This document shows, piece by piece, positions 1 through 7,301 of a DNA stretch of 21,468 bases. Positions within the stretch are counted from its first letter, which is position 1, and every line of letters begins with the position of its first letter. The translations under genes were made by a program, and so were the position numbers. Origin of the DNA: an uncultured Lachnospiraceae bacterium (GTDB lineage: Bacteria; Bacillota; Clostridia; Lachnospirales; Lachnospiraceae). Under the pieces are notes generated by a model that worked only from the letters and a program-made list of their open reading frames with translations, made no database searches and was not told the DNA's origin. Location: contig CAJUJG010000022.1 of assembly GCA_910586715.1 (NCBI GenBank), forward strand, positions 31,608 through 53,075. Reading direction: 5' to 3'.

Positions 1-20
1 TGGGAAATATCAAAATACCA

Positions 21-49
21 TTGACAAACATAATTTTGTGTTATAAAAT
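21..49 (+). promoter_or_regulatory. Sigma-70-type promoter of the GH13 glucosidase gene
   Basis: A perfect -35 box TTGACA lies at 21-26 and a -10 box TAAAAT (5 of 6 to consensus) at 44-49, with the ideal 17-bp spacer. Transcription would start near 56 and leave a leader of about 100 nt before the ATG at 155. A second TATAAT at 86-91 has no convincing -35 box and is probably not used. Confidence 0.75.
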
Positions 50-105
50 GAAAATATATTGCAAGAAACAAATGGAATTAACACCTATAATAGCAGTATC
101 ATACA

Positions 106-121
106 TGAGAAACAATTCTCA
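106..121. repeat. Small inverted repeat in the glucosidase leader (possible operator or hairpin)
   Basis: TGAGAA (106-111) and TTCTCA (116-121) form a perfect 6-bp inverted repeat around ACAA, about 50 nt downstream of the predicted transcription start. It could be a repressor operator (the LacI-type regulator encoded at 16364-17401 is a candidate) or simply a leader hairpin. It lacks the CG centre usual for LacI-family operators, so the link is only an inference. Confidence 0.35.
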
Positions 122-154
122 ATAAACACTTCAAATTGCGGGAGGCATACAATT

Positions 155-1846
155 ATGAATATGGAACGAAAATGGTGGCACGACAAAACGGCATATCAGA
201 TTTACCCAAAAAGCTTTTTGGACACAAACGCAGACGGCATCGGGGATTTGCGGGGCATCATCTCAAAACTGGATTATTTAAAGGAACTGGGCATTGATAT
301 TATCTGGCTCTCCCCGATTTACAAATCCCCTTTTGTAGACCAGGGCTACGACATTGCGGACTATTATGCAATTGCGGAAGAATTCGGAACAATGGAAGAA
401 TTTGACGAGCTGCTTGCGGAAACCAAAAAGCGTGGAATGTATCTCGTGATGGATTTGGTAATCAATCACTGCTCCGATAAACACGAATGGTTCCAAAAGG
501 CACTTGCGGATCCCGACGGAGAATATGCGGACTATTTCTTTTTCCGCAAGGGAACAGATGGCAACCCGCCCAGCAACTGCCGCTCTTACTTTGGCGGAAG
601 CTGCTGGGAACCGGTTCCGGGTACGGACAAATACTATTTTCATATGTTTGCAAAGGAACAGCCTGACTTGAACTGGGAAAATCCAAAGCTGCTAAACGAG
701 CTCTACACCATGATTAACTGGTGGCTTGACAAAGGTGTGGCGGGCTTTCGGATTGACGCCATTGTCAATATCGGAAAAAATACAGCATTCCCTTCCTATG
801 AGCCGGACGGCCCCGACGGGCTTGCCAGCTGTTGGAAAATGGTTGACAGCATGGAACGGCTGGGAAACCTTTTGGAGGACTTAAAGAAAAACACCTTTGA
901 AAAATATAACGCCTTTACGGTCGGGGAAGTCTTTTCGATTGAGGAGGACGCTTTGGCACAGTTTATCGGCAAAGACGGACATTTTTCCACAATTTTCGAT
1001 TTCAGCGCCCACTGCTTAAGCGACGGGGAACACGGCTGGTATGACGCTCCCCCCATAAGCTTTGCACGTTGGCGGGAGGCAATTGTAAACGCACAACTCG
1101 ATGCGCAAGCCTGCGGTTTTAAGGCAAATATTATTGAAAACCATGATGAACCAAGAGGCGCATCCCGCTTTTTGCCGGAACATGCCAAAACACCTGCCGG
1201 CGCAAAAATGCTCGGTACGGTCAATGTGCTGCTGCGCGGTATTCCGTTTCTCTATCAGGGGCAGGAAATCGGCATGACGAATGCCGCTTGGAACAGCATT
1301 GAAGAGTACGACGACATCAGCACAAAAGACCAGTACCAGCTTGCACGTGCGGCAGGGTGTTCCGACGCCGAGGCTTTGGAGGCATGCGGCAGAATGAGCC
1401 GTGACAATGCAAGAACGCCTGTACAGTGGAGCAACGAAAAAAATGCCGGATTTACCACAGGCACACCTTGGCTGAAGGTCAATTCCAATTATCCGGATAT
1501 TAATGTGGAAAAGCAGGAGAACGATTTGAATTCCGTGCTGCATTATTACCGCAGGCTGATTGCCCTTCGCAAATCCGACGCATATAAGGAAGTGTTTACC
1601 TATGGCGATTTTGTTCCGGCATATGAGAATGTCAACGATGTTATGGCATATTATCGCGTGGACGAAGGAAATCGTGTGTTAGTTGTTGCTAACTTTGGAA
1701 AATCTGCAATGGAGCTTCCATTGGAATACGGCGTTAAAGATGTGCTTTTATCAAACAGGACAGAGCCATTTGCGAAAAAAACATGGAACGCTGATGAAAC
1801 GCTGACACTAAATCACTGTGAAGTAATGGTATTATCCTGTGTATAA
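155..1846 (+). CDS. GH13 alpha-glucosidase (maltodextrin/oligo-glucosidase type)
   Basis: Cytoplasmic retaining alpha-glucosidase of the oligo-1,6-glucosidase/maltase group, 563 residues, the usual family length, with no signal peptide. The GH13 motifs are all visible: DLVINH (100-105), QPDLN (169-173, typical of this subgroup), GFRIDA (197-202) with nucleophile Asp201, GEVF with acid/base Glu258, and ENHD (328-331) with transition-state Asp331. The residue after the nucleophile is Ala202; in characterised relatives Val here goes with alpha-1,6 cleavage and Ala with alpha-1,4 cleavage, so maltose/maltodextrin is the more likely substrate. I chose ATG 155 because GGGAGG at 140-145 precedes it by 9 nt; the frame is open from a TTG at 59, but that stretch lacks an RBS and lies in the leader. 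The gene is monocistronic with its own promoter and terminator, about 14 kb from the transporter operon it probably serves. Confidence 0.92.
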   Translation: MNMERKWWHDKTAYQIYPKSFLDTNADGIGDLRGIISKLDYLKELGIDIIWLSPIYKSPFVDQGYDIADYYAIAEEFGTMEEFDELLAETKKRGMYLVMDLVINHCSDKHEWFQKALADPDGEYADYFFFRKGTDGNPPSNCRSYFGGSCWEPVPGTDKYYFHMFAKEQPDLNWENPKLLNELYTMINWWLDKGVAGFRIDAIVNIGKNTAFPSYEPDGPDGLASCWKMVDSMERLGNLLEDLKKNTFEKYNAFTVGEVFSIEEDALAQFIGKDGHFSTIFDFSAHCLSDGEHGWYDAPPISFARWREAIVNAQLDAQACGFKANIIENHDEPRGASRFLPEHAKTPAGAKMLGTVNVLLRGIPFLYQGQEIGMTNAAWNSIEEYDDISTKDQYQLARAAGCSDAEALEACGRMSRDNARTPVQWSNEKNAGFTTGTPWLKVNSNYPDINVEKQENDLNSVLHYYRRLIALRKSDAYKEVFTYGDFVPAYENVNDVMAYYRVDEGNRVLVVANFGKSAMELPLEYGVKDVLLSNRTEPFAKKTWNADETLTLNHCEVMVLSCV

Positions 1847-1893
1847 ATACTGGTAACAACATTGGAAAACCGATGTTATTCTCTCTTTTGAAA

Positions 1894-1930
1894 GGGGGCA
1901 GTACAATGAAGTCTGCCCCCGTCCCTTTTT
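1894..1930 (+). terminator. Rho-independent terminator between convergent glucosidase and tex
   Basis: GGGGGCAG (1894-1901) pairs with CTGCCCCC (1913-1920) in an 8-bp GC-rich stem with an 11-nt loop, followed by GTCCC and a T-run from 1926. It ends the GH13 transcript. On the - strand the hairpin is followed only by TTTCAAAAG, so it would be a weaker terminator for tex. Confidence 0.85.
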
Positions 1931-1949
1931 ATTATGCGCACAAGCGCTC

Positions 1950-4322
1950 TTATTTCGCATCTGCAAGCCGCATCGTAAGCGATATGCGTTTCTTTGCCAA
2001 ATCCACATCCAGTACCTTGACATCCACAATGTCGCCGACGCTCACCGCTTCCAGCGGATGCTTAATATATTTTTCGGTAATCTGGGAAATATGCACCAAA
2101 CCGTCCTGATGCACGCCGATGTCCACAAACACCCCAAAATCAATGACATTTCTGACAGTACCCTTCAAAATCATGCCGGGCTTTAAGTCCTTCATGTCCA
2201 AGACATCGCTTCGCAAAATCGGCTTCGGCATATCCTCACGCGGATCTCTTGCGGGTTTTTCAAGCTCCTTCAAAATATCGGTCAGCGTAATTTCACCGAT
2301 ACCAAGCTCCTGCGCCATTTTCGCTTTATCTTTCACGCGCTTCTCTAAACTGCCTGCTGCGATTGATGCAGATTCCGGCTCATTTATGACACTTGTGTCA
2401 TTTTTTTGTGTATTGTCCGTATCTGTTTCCATTTGTCCGATTGCCGCCGCAAGCGCCTTCCCCATCGCAGTGTTCGTGTTGCGTATCACAATGGACTGTT
2501 TTTTATTCCGGCTGTTTTTATTCTTTTCCTGCTTTGCGGGCTTCGCCTTTGTGTTCTTTGAAAGCGCCGCCTTCTTCTGAATCTCCTTCAGATCCTCCAT
2601 CGAAATGCCAAGCTTGTCCAAAAGCTGCATTGCCGCCGCATAAGACTCCGGATGCACGCTCGTCGCATCAAGGGGATTGTCGCCATCCGCAATCCGCATA
2701 AAGCCCGCGCACTGCTCGTACGCCTTGGGACCAAGCTTTGCCACCTTCAAAAGCTGTTTGCGGTTGGTAAAACGACCGTTTGCCTCGCGGTAGTCCACAA
2801 TATTTTTCGCAATCGTCTTGTTAATGCCCGATATATATTCCAACAGCGACGCGGACGCCGTGTTCAAATCCACGCCGACTTTATTTACGGAGTCCTCCAC
2901 CACGCCGTTTAACGCCTCGCTCAGCTTCTTTTGGTTCATGTCGTGCTGATACTGCCCCACGCCGATTGACTTCGGATCAATTTTGACAAGTTCCGCGAGC
3001 GGGTCCTGCAAACGCCTTGCAATGGATGCCGCGCTTCGCTGTCCTACGTCAAAATTGGGGAACTCCTCCGTTGCGAGCTTGCTTGCCGAGTAAACCGATG
3101 CGCCCGCCTCATTTACAATCACATACTGTACCGGGGTATCCAGCTCTTTAATTAACTCCACGATTACCTGCTCCGACTCCCTTGACGCCGTGCCGTTTCC
3201 TACGGATATGAGGCTGACATGATACTTGCTGATAAGCTTTTTCAGCTCCTTTTTTGCCTCCTCGACCTTATTTTGGGGTGCTGTCGGGTATATCACCTTT
3301 GTGTCAAGCACTTTTCCCGTAGCATCCACAACGGCAAGCTTACAGCCTGTCCGGAAAGCAGGGTCCCAGCCCAGCACAACCTTTCCCGCAATTGGCGGCT
3401 GCATTAAAAGCTGCTCCAAGTTCTTTCCGAATACGGTAATTGCGCCGTTCTCCGCCTTTTCCGTCAGCTCATTTCGGATGTCACGCTCAATTGCAGGCGC
3501 AATCAGACGCTCATAGCTGTCCTTGACGGTCTCCTGCAATGCGGGCGCCGTGTTCTCATTATCGGCAGTAATTACCTTCGTTTCAAGGAAGCGGAGAATG
3601 CGCTCCACCGGGGCTTCGACTTTCACCGTGAGAATTTTCTCATTCTCGCCGCGGTTAACCGCAAGCACTCTGTGCCCTGCCACCTTGCTTACAGGCTCCT
3701 CAAAATCGTAGTACATTTCATATACGCTCTGCGCTTTCTCATCTTTTGCCTGACTGATAAGCTTTCCTTCCTCAAAGGTGGTTTCTCGAATATATGTTCT
3801 AAATTCGGCATTGTCCGAAATCTGCTCCGCAATAATGTCCATTGCGCCCTGCAATGCTTCCTTAACGTTTTTAACTCCCTTTTCTTCATTTACATAAGGC
3901 TCTGCCTCCGCAATCAAAGGCTGCTGCGTTTCCTGGGCGAGAATAATCTGCGCAAGTCCGTCAAGACCTTTCTCCTTTGCCACACTTGCCCTTGTTTTGC
4001 GCTTTGGCCGATACGGAAGATACAAATCATCAACCGCTACCATTGTTTCCGCGGCAAGGATTTTTTCCCGCAGCTCGTCAGTAAGCTTACCCTGTTCCTC
4101 TATACTTCCAAGCACCTGTTCCTTTTTCTCCTCAAGGTTTCTAAGATAGCCTAACCGCTCATTTAAATTTCTTAATACCTCGTCATTCAAAGAACCTGTG
4201 ACCTCTTTGCGGTATCTTGAGATAAAGGGAATGGTGTTCCCCTCGTCAATCAGCTTTACCGCCGCCTCCGCCTGCCACTTTTCAATGCCTAATTCTTCCT
4301 TTAGTTTTAAAATAATATCCAT
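1950..4322 (-). CDS. tex: Tex family S1-domain RNA-binding protein
   Basis: Cytoplasmic nucleic-acid-binding protein of the Tex (YhgF/YdcI) family, linked in other bacteria to transcription and RNA metabolism. Domain order in the 790 residues is as expected: Tex N-terminal helical region (about 1-200); YqgF/RNase H-like domain (about 312-450, starting near VVLGWDPAFRTG); helix-hairpin-helix pair (about 485-545, DLNTASASLL and GRFTNRKQLLKV); the segment ELEKPARDPRED (686-697); and a C-terminal S1 domain (713-790, GTVRNVIDFGVFVDIG). It is somewhat longer than most relatives because of a low-complexity Lys/Asn/Ser/Thr-rich stretch at about 583-660, between the HhH region and the S1 module. ATG at 4322 has AGGA 9 nt upstream. 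It is transcribed alone, with a promoter at 4374-4402. Confidence 0.95.
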   Translation of the reverse strand: MDIILKLKEELGIEKWQAEAAVKLIDEGNTIPFISRYRKEVTGSLNDEVLRNLNERLGYLRNLEEKKEQVLGSIEEQGKLTDELREKILAAETMVAVDDLYLPYRPKRKTRASVAKEKGLDGLAQIILAQETQQPLIAEAEPYVNEEKGVKNVKEALQGAMDIIAEQISDNAEFRTYIRETTFEEGKLISQAKDEKAQSVYEMYYDFEEPVSKVAGHRVLAVNRGENEKILTVKVEAPVERILRFLETKVITADNENTAPALQETVKDSYERLIAPAIERDIRNELTEKAENGAITVFGKNLEQLLMQPPIAGKVVLGWDPAFRTGCKLAVVDATGKVLDTKVIYPTAPQNKVEEAKKELKKLISKYHVSLISVGNGTASRESEQVIVELIKELDTPVQYVIVNEAGASVYSASKLATEEFPNFDVGQRSAASIARRLQDPLAELVKIDPKSIGVGQYQHDMNQKKLSEALNGVVEDSVNKVGVDLNTASASLLEYISGINKTIAKNIVDYREANGRFTNRKQLLKVAKLGPKAYEQCAGFMRIADGDNPLDATSVHPESYAAAMQLLDKLGISMEDLKEIQKKAALSKNTKAKPAKQEKNKNSRNKKQSIVIRNTNTAMGKALAAAIGQMETDTDNTQKNDTSVINEPESASIAAGSLEKRVKDKAKMAQELGIGEITLTDILKELEKPARDPREDMPKPILRSDVLDMKDLKPGMILKGTVRNVIDFGVFVDIGVHQDGLVHISQITEKYIKHPLEAVSVGDIVDVKVLDVDLAKKRISLTMRLADAK

Positions 4323-4373
4323 TGCTTTTTTCCTTTACCGGTATAATATTGTCACGGACAACGCCGCCCCTCT

Positions 4374-4402
4374 ATTATATGCCAAAATGTGGGGTTGTTC
4401 AA
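4374..4402 (-). promoter_or_regulatory. Sigma-70-type promoter of tex
   Basis: Read on the - strand: -35 TTGAAC at 4397-4402 (4 of 6) and a perfect -10 TATAAT at 4374-4379, with a 17-bp spacer. The start point would be near 4367, giving a leader of about 45 nt before the tex ATG. Confidence 0.7.
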
Positions 4403-4453
4403 GAAACTTTTATTTTGAATTCATTGTTTTATTTTCTGTAACGTGGTAAAATG

Positions 4454-4494
4454 TACTATACTGGCGTTCAAAAAGACTGACCGCCAGTATAGTA
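4454..4494. repeat. 13-bp perfect inverted repeat upstream of the DUF975 gene
   Basis: TACTATACTGGCG (4454-4466) is repeated in reverse complement as CGCCAGTATAGTA (4482-4494), separated by 15 nt. A third related motif, the palindrome AGTATACT, lies at 4520-4527. A TATAAT at 4493-4498 overlaps the right arm and could be the -10 of the DUF975-ddh transcript, although no good -35 sits 17 bp before it. No T-run follows on either strand, so this is not an ordinary terminator. An operator for an unknown regulator is the best guess. Confidence 0.6.
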
Positions 4495-4573
4495 TAATGC
4501 GCAGATTTTATCTGTCGTGAGTATACTATGTACGGCGCAGACAGTCCGTGCAGAAGAAAATGGAGGATTTATT

Positions 4574-5368
4574 ATGGAACAGTCACACTATAAAAGCAAC
4601 GCGGAGCTGAAATATCTTGCGCGAATGCAGATGAGCGGGCACTTTGGTCTGTTAATCGGAACCATGCTGATTCCGTTTCTCATCTCCTTTTTCTGCTCCG
4701 GTTTTCTATTATCCCAAAACTATCTTGTCAATTTTGTGATAGGTATTTTCCTACAGACGTTTCTTTCCGTCCTACAGGTGGGGGCAACCCTGATTTATTT
4801 AAAAACGGCCTGCAACATGCCCGCACAGATTGGCGATTTGTTTGACGGCTTTCGAAACAATCTGCCTGTTGCGCTCAAAATCGGACTTTTATTTACAATA
4901 ATCAGCTCTGTATGCATGATTCCTTCTGACATTATGAGCATACGCATACTGAACTCACCCGCCCTATCCGTACCCGAAATCACGGAAACGACCACGCTCA
5001 ATGAAATGATGGAATTTTACACCGTATTTTACAGTATTATGGGCACTTACTACCTGCTTAACCTTGTTTGTATTCTTGTATCATTCTTCTTGCAGCTTGT
5101 GTTCGTGCCTGCCTACTATCTCATGCTTGACTTTCCGGAATGGGACGCGATGAAAATCCTGACAAAAAGTATTGAGGTTATGCGCGGCAACAAACTGCGC
5201 TATGTGCTTTTGCAAATCAGCTTTCTGCCCCTTATGCTCCTAAGCCTTTTTACCTGCGGGCTCACAATGATTTGGGTAATACCTTATATGCATATCACAA
5301 ATGCAAATTTTTATCTTGACATTATGGCAGTAAAAAACAAAAACATGAACAACAGTTCTTATTGCTAA
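4574..5368 (+). CDS. DUF975 family integral membrane protein
   Basis: Polytopic membrane protein of 264 residues, function unknown. It resembles the DUF975 family of Firmicutes: an N-terminal polar stretch, then about five to six hydrophobic segments including FGLLIGTMLIPFLISFFCSG, YLVNFVIGIFLQTFLSVLQ, a pair around VALKIGLLFTIISS and YYLLNLVCILVSFFLQL, and the typical C-terminal run ending near IPYMHITNANFYLDIM. There is no catalytic motif. ATG 4574 is preceded by GGAGG at 4562-4566 with a 7-nt spacer; an in-frame upstream extension to 4517 has no RBS and overlaps the promoter region. The ddh start follows 31 nt after its stop with no terminator between, so the two genes are probably co-transcribed. 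Whether the two products are functionally related is not shown. Confidence 0.82.
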   Translation: MEQSHYKSNAELKYLARMQMSGHFGLLIGTMLIPFLISFFCSGFLLSQNYLVNFVIGIFLQTFLSVLQVGATLIYLKTACNMPAQIGDLFDGFRNNLPVALKIGLLFTIISSVCMIPSDIMSIRILNSPALSVPEITETTTLNEMMEFYTVFYSIMGTYYLLNLVCILVSFFLQLVFVPAYYLMLDFPEWDAMKILTKSIEVMRGNKLRYVLLQISFLPLMLLSLFTCGLTMIWVIPYMHITNANFYLDIMAVKNKNMNNSSYC

Positions 5369-5399
5369 TTTAAAAGAATAAAAAAGGAGAAATACAGTT

Positions 5400-6386
5400 A
5401 TGAAAACACGGATTGGAATTTTAGGTTACGGAAATCTCGGACGCGGCGTGGAGTGCGCCGTGCGCCAAAATGAGGACATGGAGCTTGCCGCAGTATTCAC
5501 AAGGCGCAATCCTGCCGATGTTTCCGTTCTTACCAAAAGCGCACAGGTTTGCCATATCAATGACGCGGCAGACTGGAAAGACAAGATTGACGTTATGATA
5601 CTGTGCGGCGGCAGCGCAACCGATTTGCCGCAGCAAACGCCGGAATATGTCAAATATTTTAACGTGATTGACAGTTTTGACACCCACGCGCGCATTCCGG
5701 AGCATTTTGCAAATGTCGATGCCGCAGCGAAAGAAAACGGTCATATCGGCATTATCTCTGTCGGCTGGGACCCCGGCATGTTCTCATTGAACCGCCTTTA
5801 CGCAAACGCGATTTTACCGGACGGCAAGGATTATACTTTTTGGGGCAAGGGCGTCAGTCAGGGACATTCGGACGCACTGCGCCGCATTGCGGGTGTTAAA
5901 AATGCCAAGCAGTACACCATTCCTGTTGACAGCGCACTTGAGGCAGTTCGCGCCGGCAGCAATCCGGAGCTTTCGACACGCGAAAAACATACGCGAGAAT
6001 GCTTTGTTGTCTTGGAGGAAGGCGCCGATGCCGCAAAAATCGAGCAGGAAATCAAGACAATGCCGAATTATTTTGCGGATTATGACACAACCGTTCATTT
6101 TATCAGCGAAGAGGAGCTGCTTACAAACCATAGCGGCATCCCGCACGGCGGATTTGTGCTGCGAAGCGGCGTAACCGGCTGGGAGCGCGAGCATAAGCAT
6201 TTGATTGAATACAGCCTGAAGCTCGACTCCAACCCCGAATTTACCTCAAGCGTGTTGATTGCCTACGCAAGAGCGGCGCACCGTCTTGCAAACGAGGGGC
6301 AAAGCGGCTGCAAAACCGTATTTGACATTGCGCCCGCATATCTTAGCGCAAAAAGCGGCGAGGAGCTTCGGGCTTCGATGTTGTAA
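5400..6386 (+). CDS. ddh: meso-Diaminopimelate D-dehydrogenase
   Basis: NADP-dependent meso-diaminopimelate dehydrogenase (EC 1.4.1.16), which makes meso-DAP from tetrahydrodipicolinate in one step and so supplies lysine and peptidoglycan. It is 328 residues, close to the 320 of the Corynebacterium glutamicum enzyme. Visible hallmarks are the N-terminal Rossmann loop ILGYGNLGRG, GSATDLP, the VGWDPGMFSLNR motif, WGKGVSQGHSDALRRIAGV, and the C-terminal IPHGG and AAHRLANEGQSG segments, all of which align with characterised enzymes. ATG 5400 follows AAGGAG (5384-5389) at a 10-nt spacer. It is the second gene after the DUF975 membrane protein and ends in a strong terminator. The call is very secure; whether the organism also has the succinylase, acetylase or aminotransferase route cannot be seen here. 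Confidence 0.96.
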   Translation: MKTRIGILGYGNLGRGVECAVRQNEDMELAAVFTRRNPADVSVLTKSAQVCHINDAADWKDKIDVMILCGGSATDLPQQTPEYVKYFNVIDSFDTHARIPEHFANVDAAAKENGHIGIISVGWDPGMFSLNRLYANAILPDGKDYTFWGKGVSQGHSDALRRIAGVKNAKQYTIPVDSALEAVRAGSNPELSTREKHTRECFVVLEEGADAAKIEQEIKTMPNYFADYDTTVHFISEEELLTNHSGIPHGGFVLRSGVTGWEREHKHLIEYSLKLDSNPEFTSSVLIAYARAAHRLANEGQSGCKTVFDIAPAYLSAKSGEELRASML

Positions 6387-6410
6387 AAAAGAATTTAGAA
6401 TACGTCGCGC

Positions 6411-6455
6411 CGGACACCCGTCACCCTACGCTGACATATTTCCTTTGGGTGTCCG
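6411..6455. repeat. 9-bp inverted repeat downstream of ddh
   Basis: CGGACACCC (6411-6419) and GGGTGTCCG (6447-6455) are perfect complements around a 27-nt loop. No T-run follows, so alone it is not a terminator. It may stabilise the ddh 3' end ahead of the terminator at 6468-6520. Confidence 0.5.
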
Positions 6456-6467
6456 TGTGCATCAAAC

Positions 6468-6520
6468 AAAAGTTCGGATACAATCGACTGCTGCGATTTG
6501 TATCCGAATTTTCTGTTTTT
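6468..6520. terminator. Bidirectional rho-independent terminator (ddh / secA-prfB operon)
   Basis: TTCGGATACAA (6473-6483) pairs perfectly with TTGTATCCGAA (6498-6508). An inner TCG/CGA pair extends the stem, and outer A-T pairs flank it. On the + strand it is followed by TTTTCTGTTTTTG, ending ddh. On the - strand it is followed by CTTTTGTTTG, so it can also end the operon finishing at 6543. Confidence 0.88.
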
Positions 6521-6542
6521 GTTATTTTATTTATTTTCTATC

Positions 6543-7295
6543 TTACTGCCTGTTATAATAATCTAAATCAGCAAGAAAATACGTTCGAATATACCCGTCC
6601 GTGGAGACAATCACAAATTCCCTCGTGTCCTCAACATAATATACGTCGTCTCCGTCCTCCGCCTCCAGCTTATGGAGCGCATTCGGGTTTTGGATGACAC
6701 TGTTTGCGCCAAGCAGATATTCCTCCTGCGTAGCATACGGAAATTCTGCCCCATGCTTTTGAAAATGCTCTGTAAGATACAGTGGCTTTCGGAAACTGTA
6801 TTCCGTCACGGCAGGCTCCACATCGGCGGCTGTTTCCCATATAGATGCAGACGGCTCTACCGATTCTTCCGCCGCCATCTCCTGTTCTTTCGGCTCTGCC
6901 GCCTGCGCTTCACTCGGTATATCACTAAGCAGCCGTGCCTGCGCTTCCTGTATATCCGGCGAAACAGTGTTGTCCTTTACCGATACCTCTTCGACAGGAA
7001 CCGCAAAAATACCTTTTATTAAAAATACAAGAAAAATTAGCAGTACCGCCACTGCAGATATTACGAAACGGCTTTTATCATTTCTATTATTATTTTCGTT
7101 GTTATCCCGTGAAAAATTGGCAGAATACATCTTTGCAGGCTTTTGTCCCTGATTTGTCAAACTGCCCTGTTCCTTATTCTGCTCCCTGCATGCCTTGCAG
7201 CGTTTTGGCAGCTCTAAGCCCTTGCCCTTATAAAACCCAATTTCACCTTCCGACAGTTCAAACTCCTTGCCACACTGCTTACATATTCTTTTCAT
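6543..7295 (-). CDS. Zinc-ribbon membrane protein with toxin-like C-terminal domain
   Basis: Function unknown; 250 residues. Residues 1-40 form a short zinc ribbon with Cys5, Cys8, Cys33 and Cys36 (CKQCGKEFEL...KRCKACR), like the probable zinc-ribbon domain found in many Clostridia. A polar Asn/Lys-rich linker leads to one transmembrane helix (about 77-99) preceded by KSR, which predicts the N-terminus inside. An acidic Glu/Ala/Pro/Ser-rich linker (about 100-165) follows, then an external C-terminal domain (about 172-250) with HFQKHGAEF, EEYLLGAN, EDGDDVYY, EFVIVSTDGYIRTYF and a terminal YYNRQ. That domain pattern resembles small RNase-like (BECR-type) domains that end many polymorphic toxins and secreted Firmicutes proteins; this is from memory, not a search. 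ATG 7295 lies 6 nt after the prfB stop, and its RBS AAGGGA (7305-7310) is inside the end of prfB, so translation is probably coupled. Confidence 0.75.
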   Translation of the reverse strand: MKRICKQCGKEFELSEGEIGFYKGKGLELPKRCKACREQNKEQGSLTNQGQKPAKMYSANFSRDNNENNNRNDKSRFVISAVAVLLIFLVFLIKGIFAVPVEEVSVKDNTVSPDIQEAQARLLSDIPSEAQAAEPKEQEMAAEESVEPSASIWETAADVEPAVTEYSFRKPLYLTEHFQKHGAEFPYATQEEYLLGANSVIQNPNALHKLEAEDGDDVYYVEDTREFVIVSTDGYIRTYFLADLDYYNRQ

Positions 7296-7301
7296 AACGG
7301 T

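Noticed and set aside
59..154. N-terminal extension of the glucosidase from a TTG at 59
   Set aside because: It has no RBS, covers the leader and overlaps the small inverted repeat; ATG 155 with GGGAGG fits the family N-terminus.
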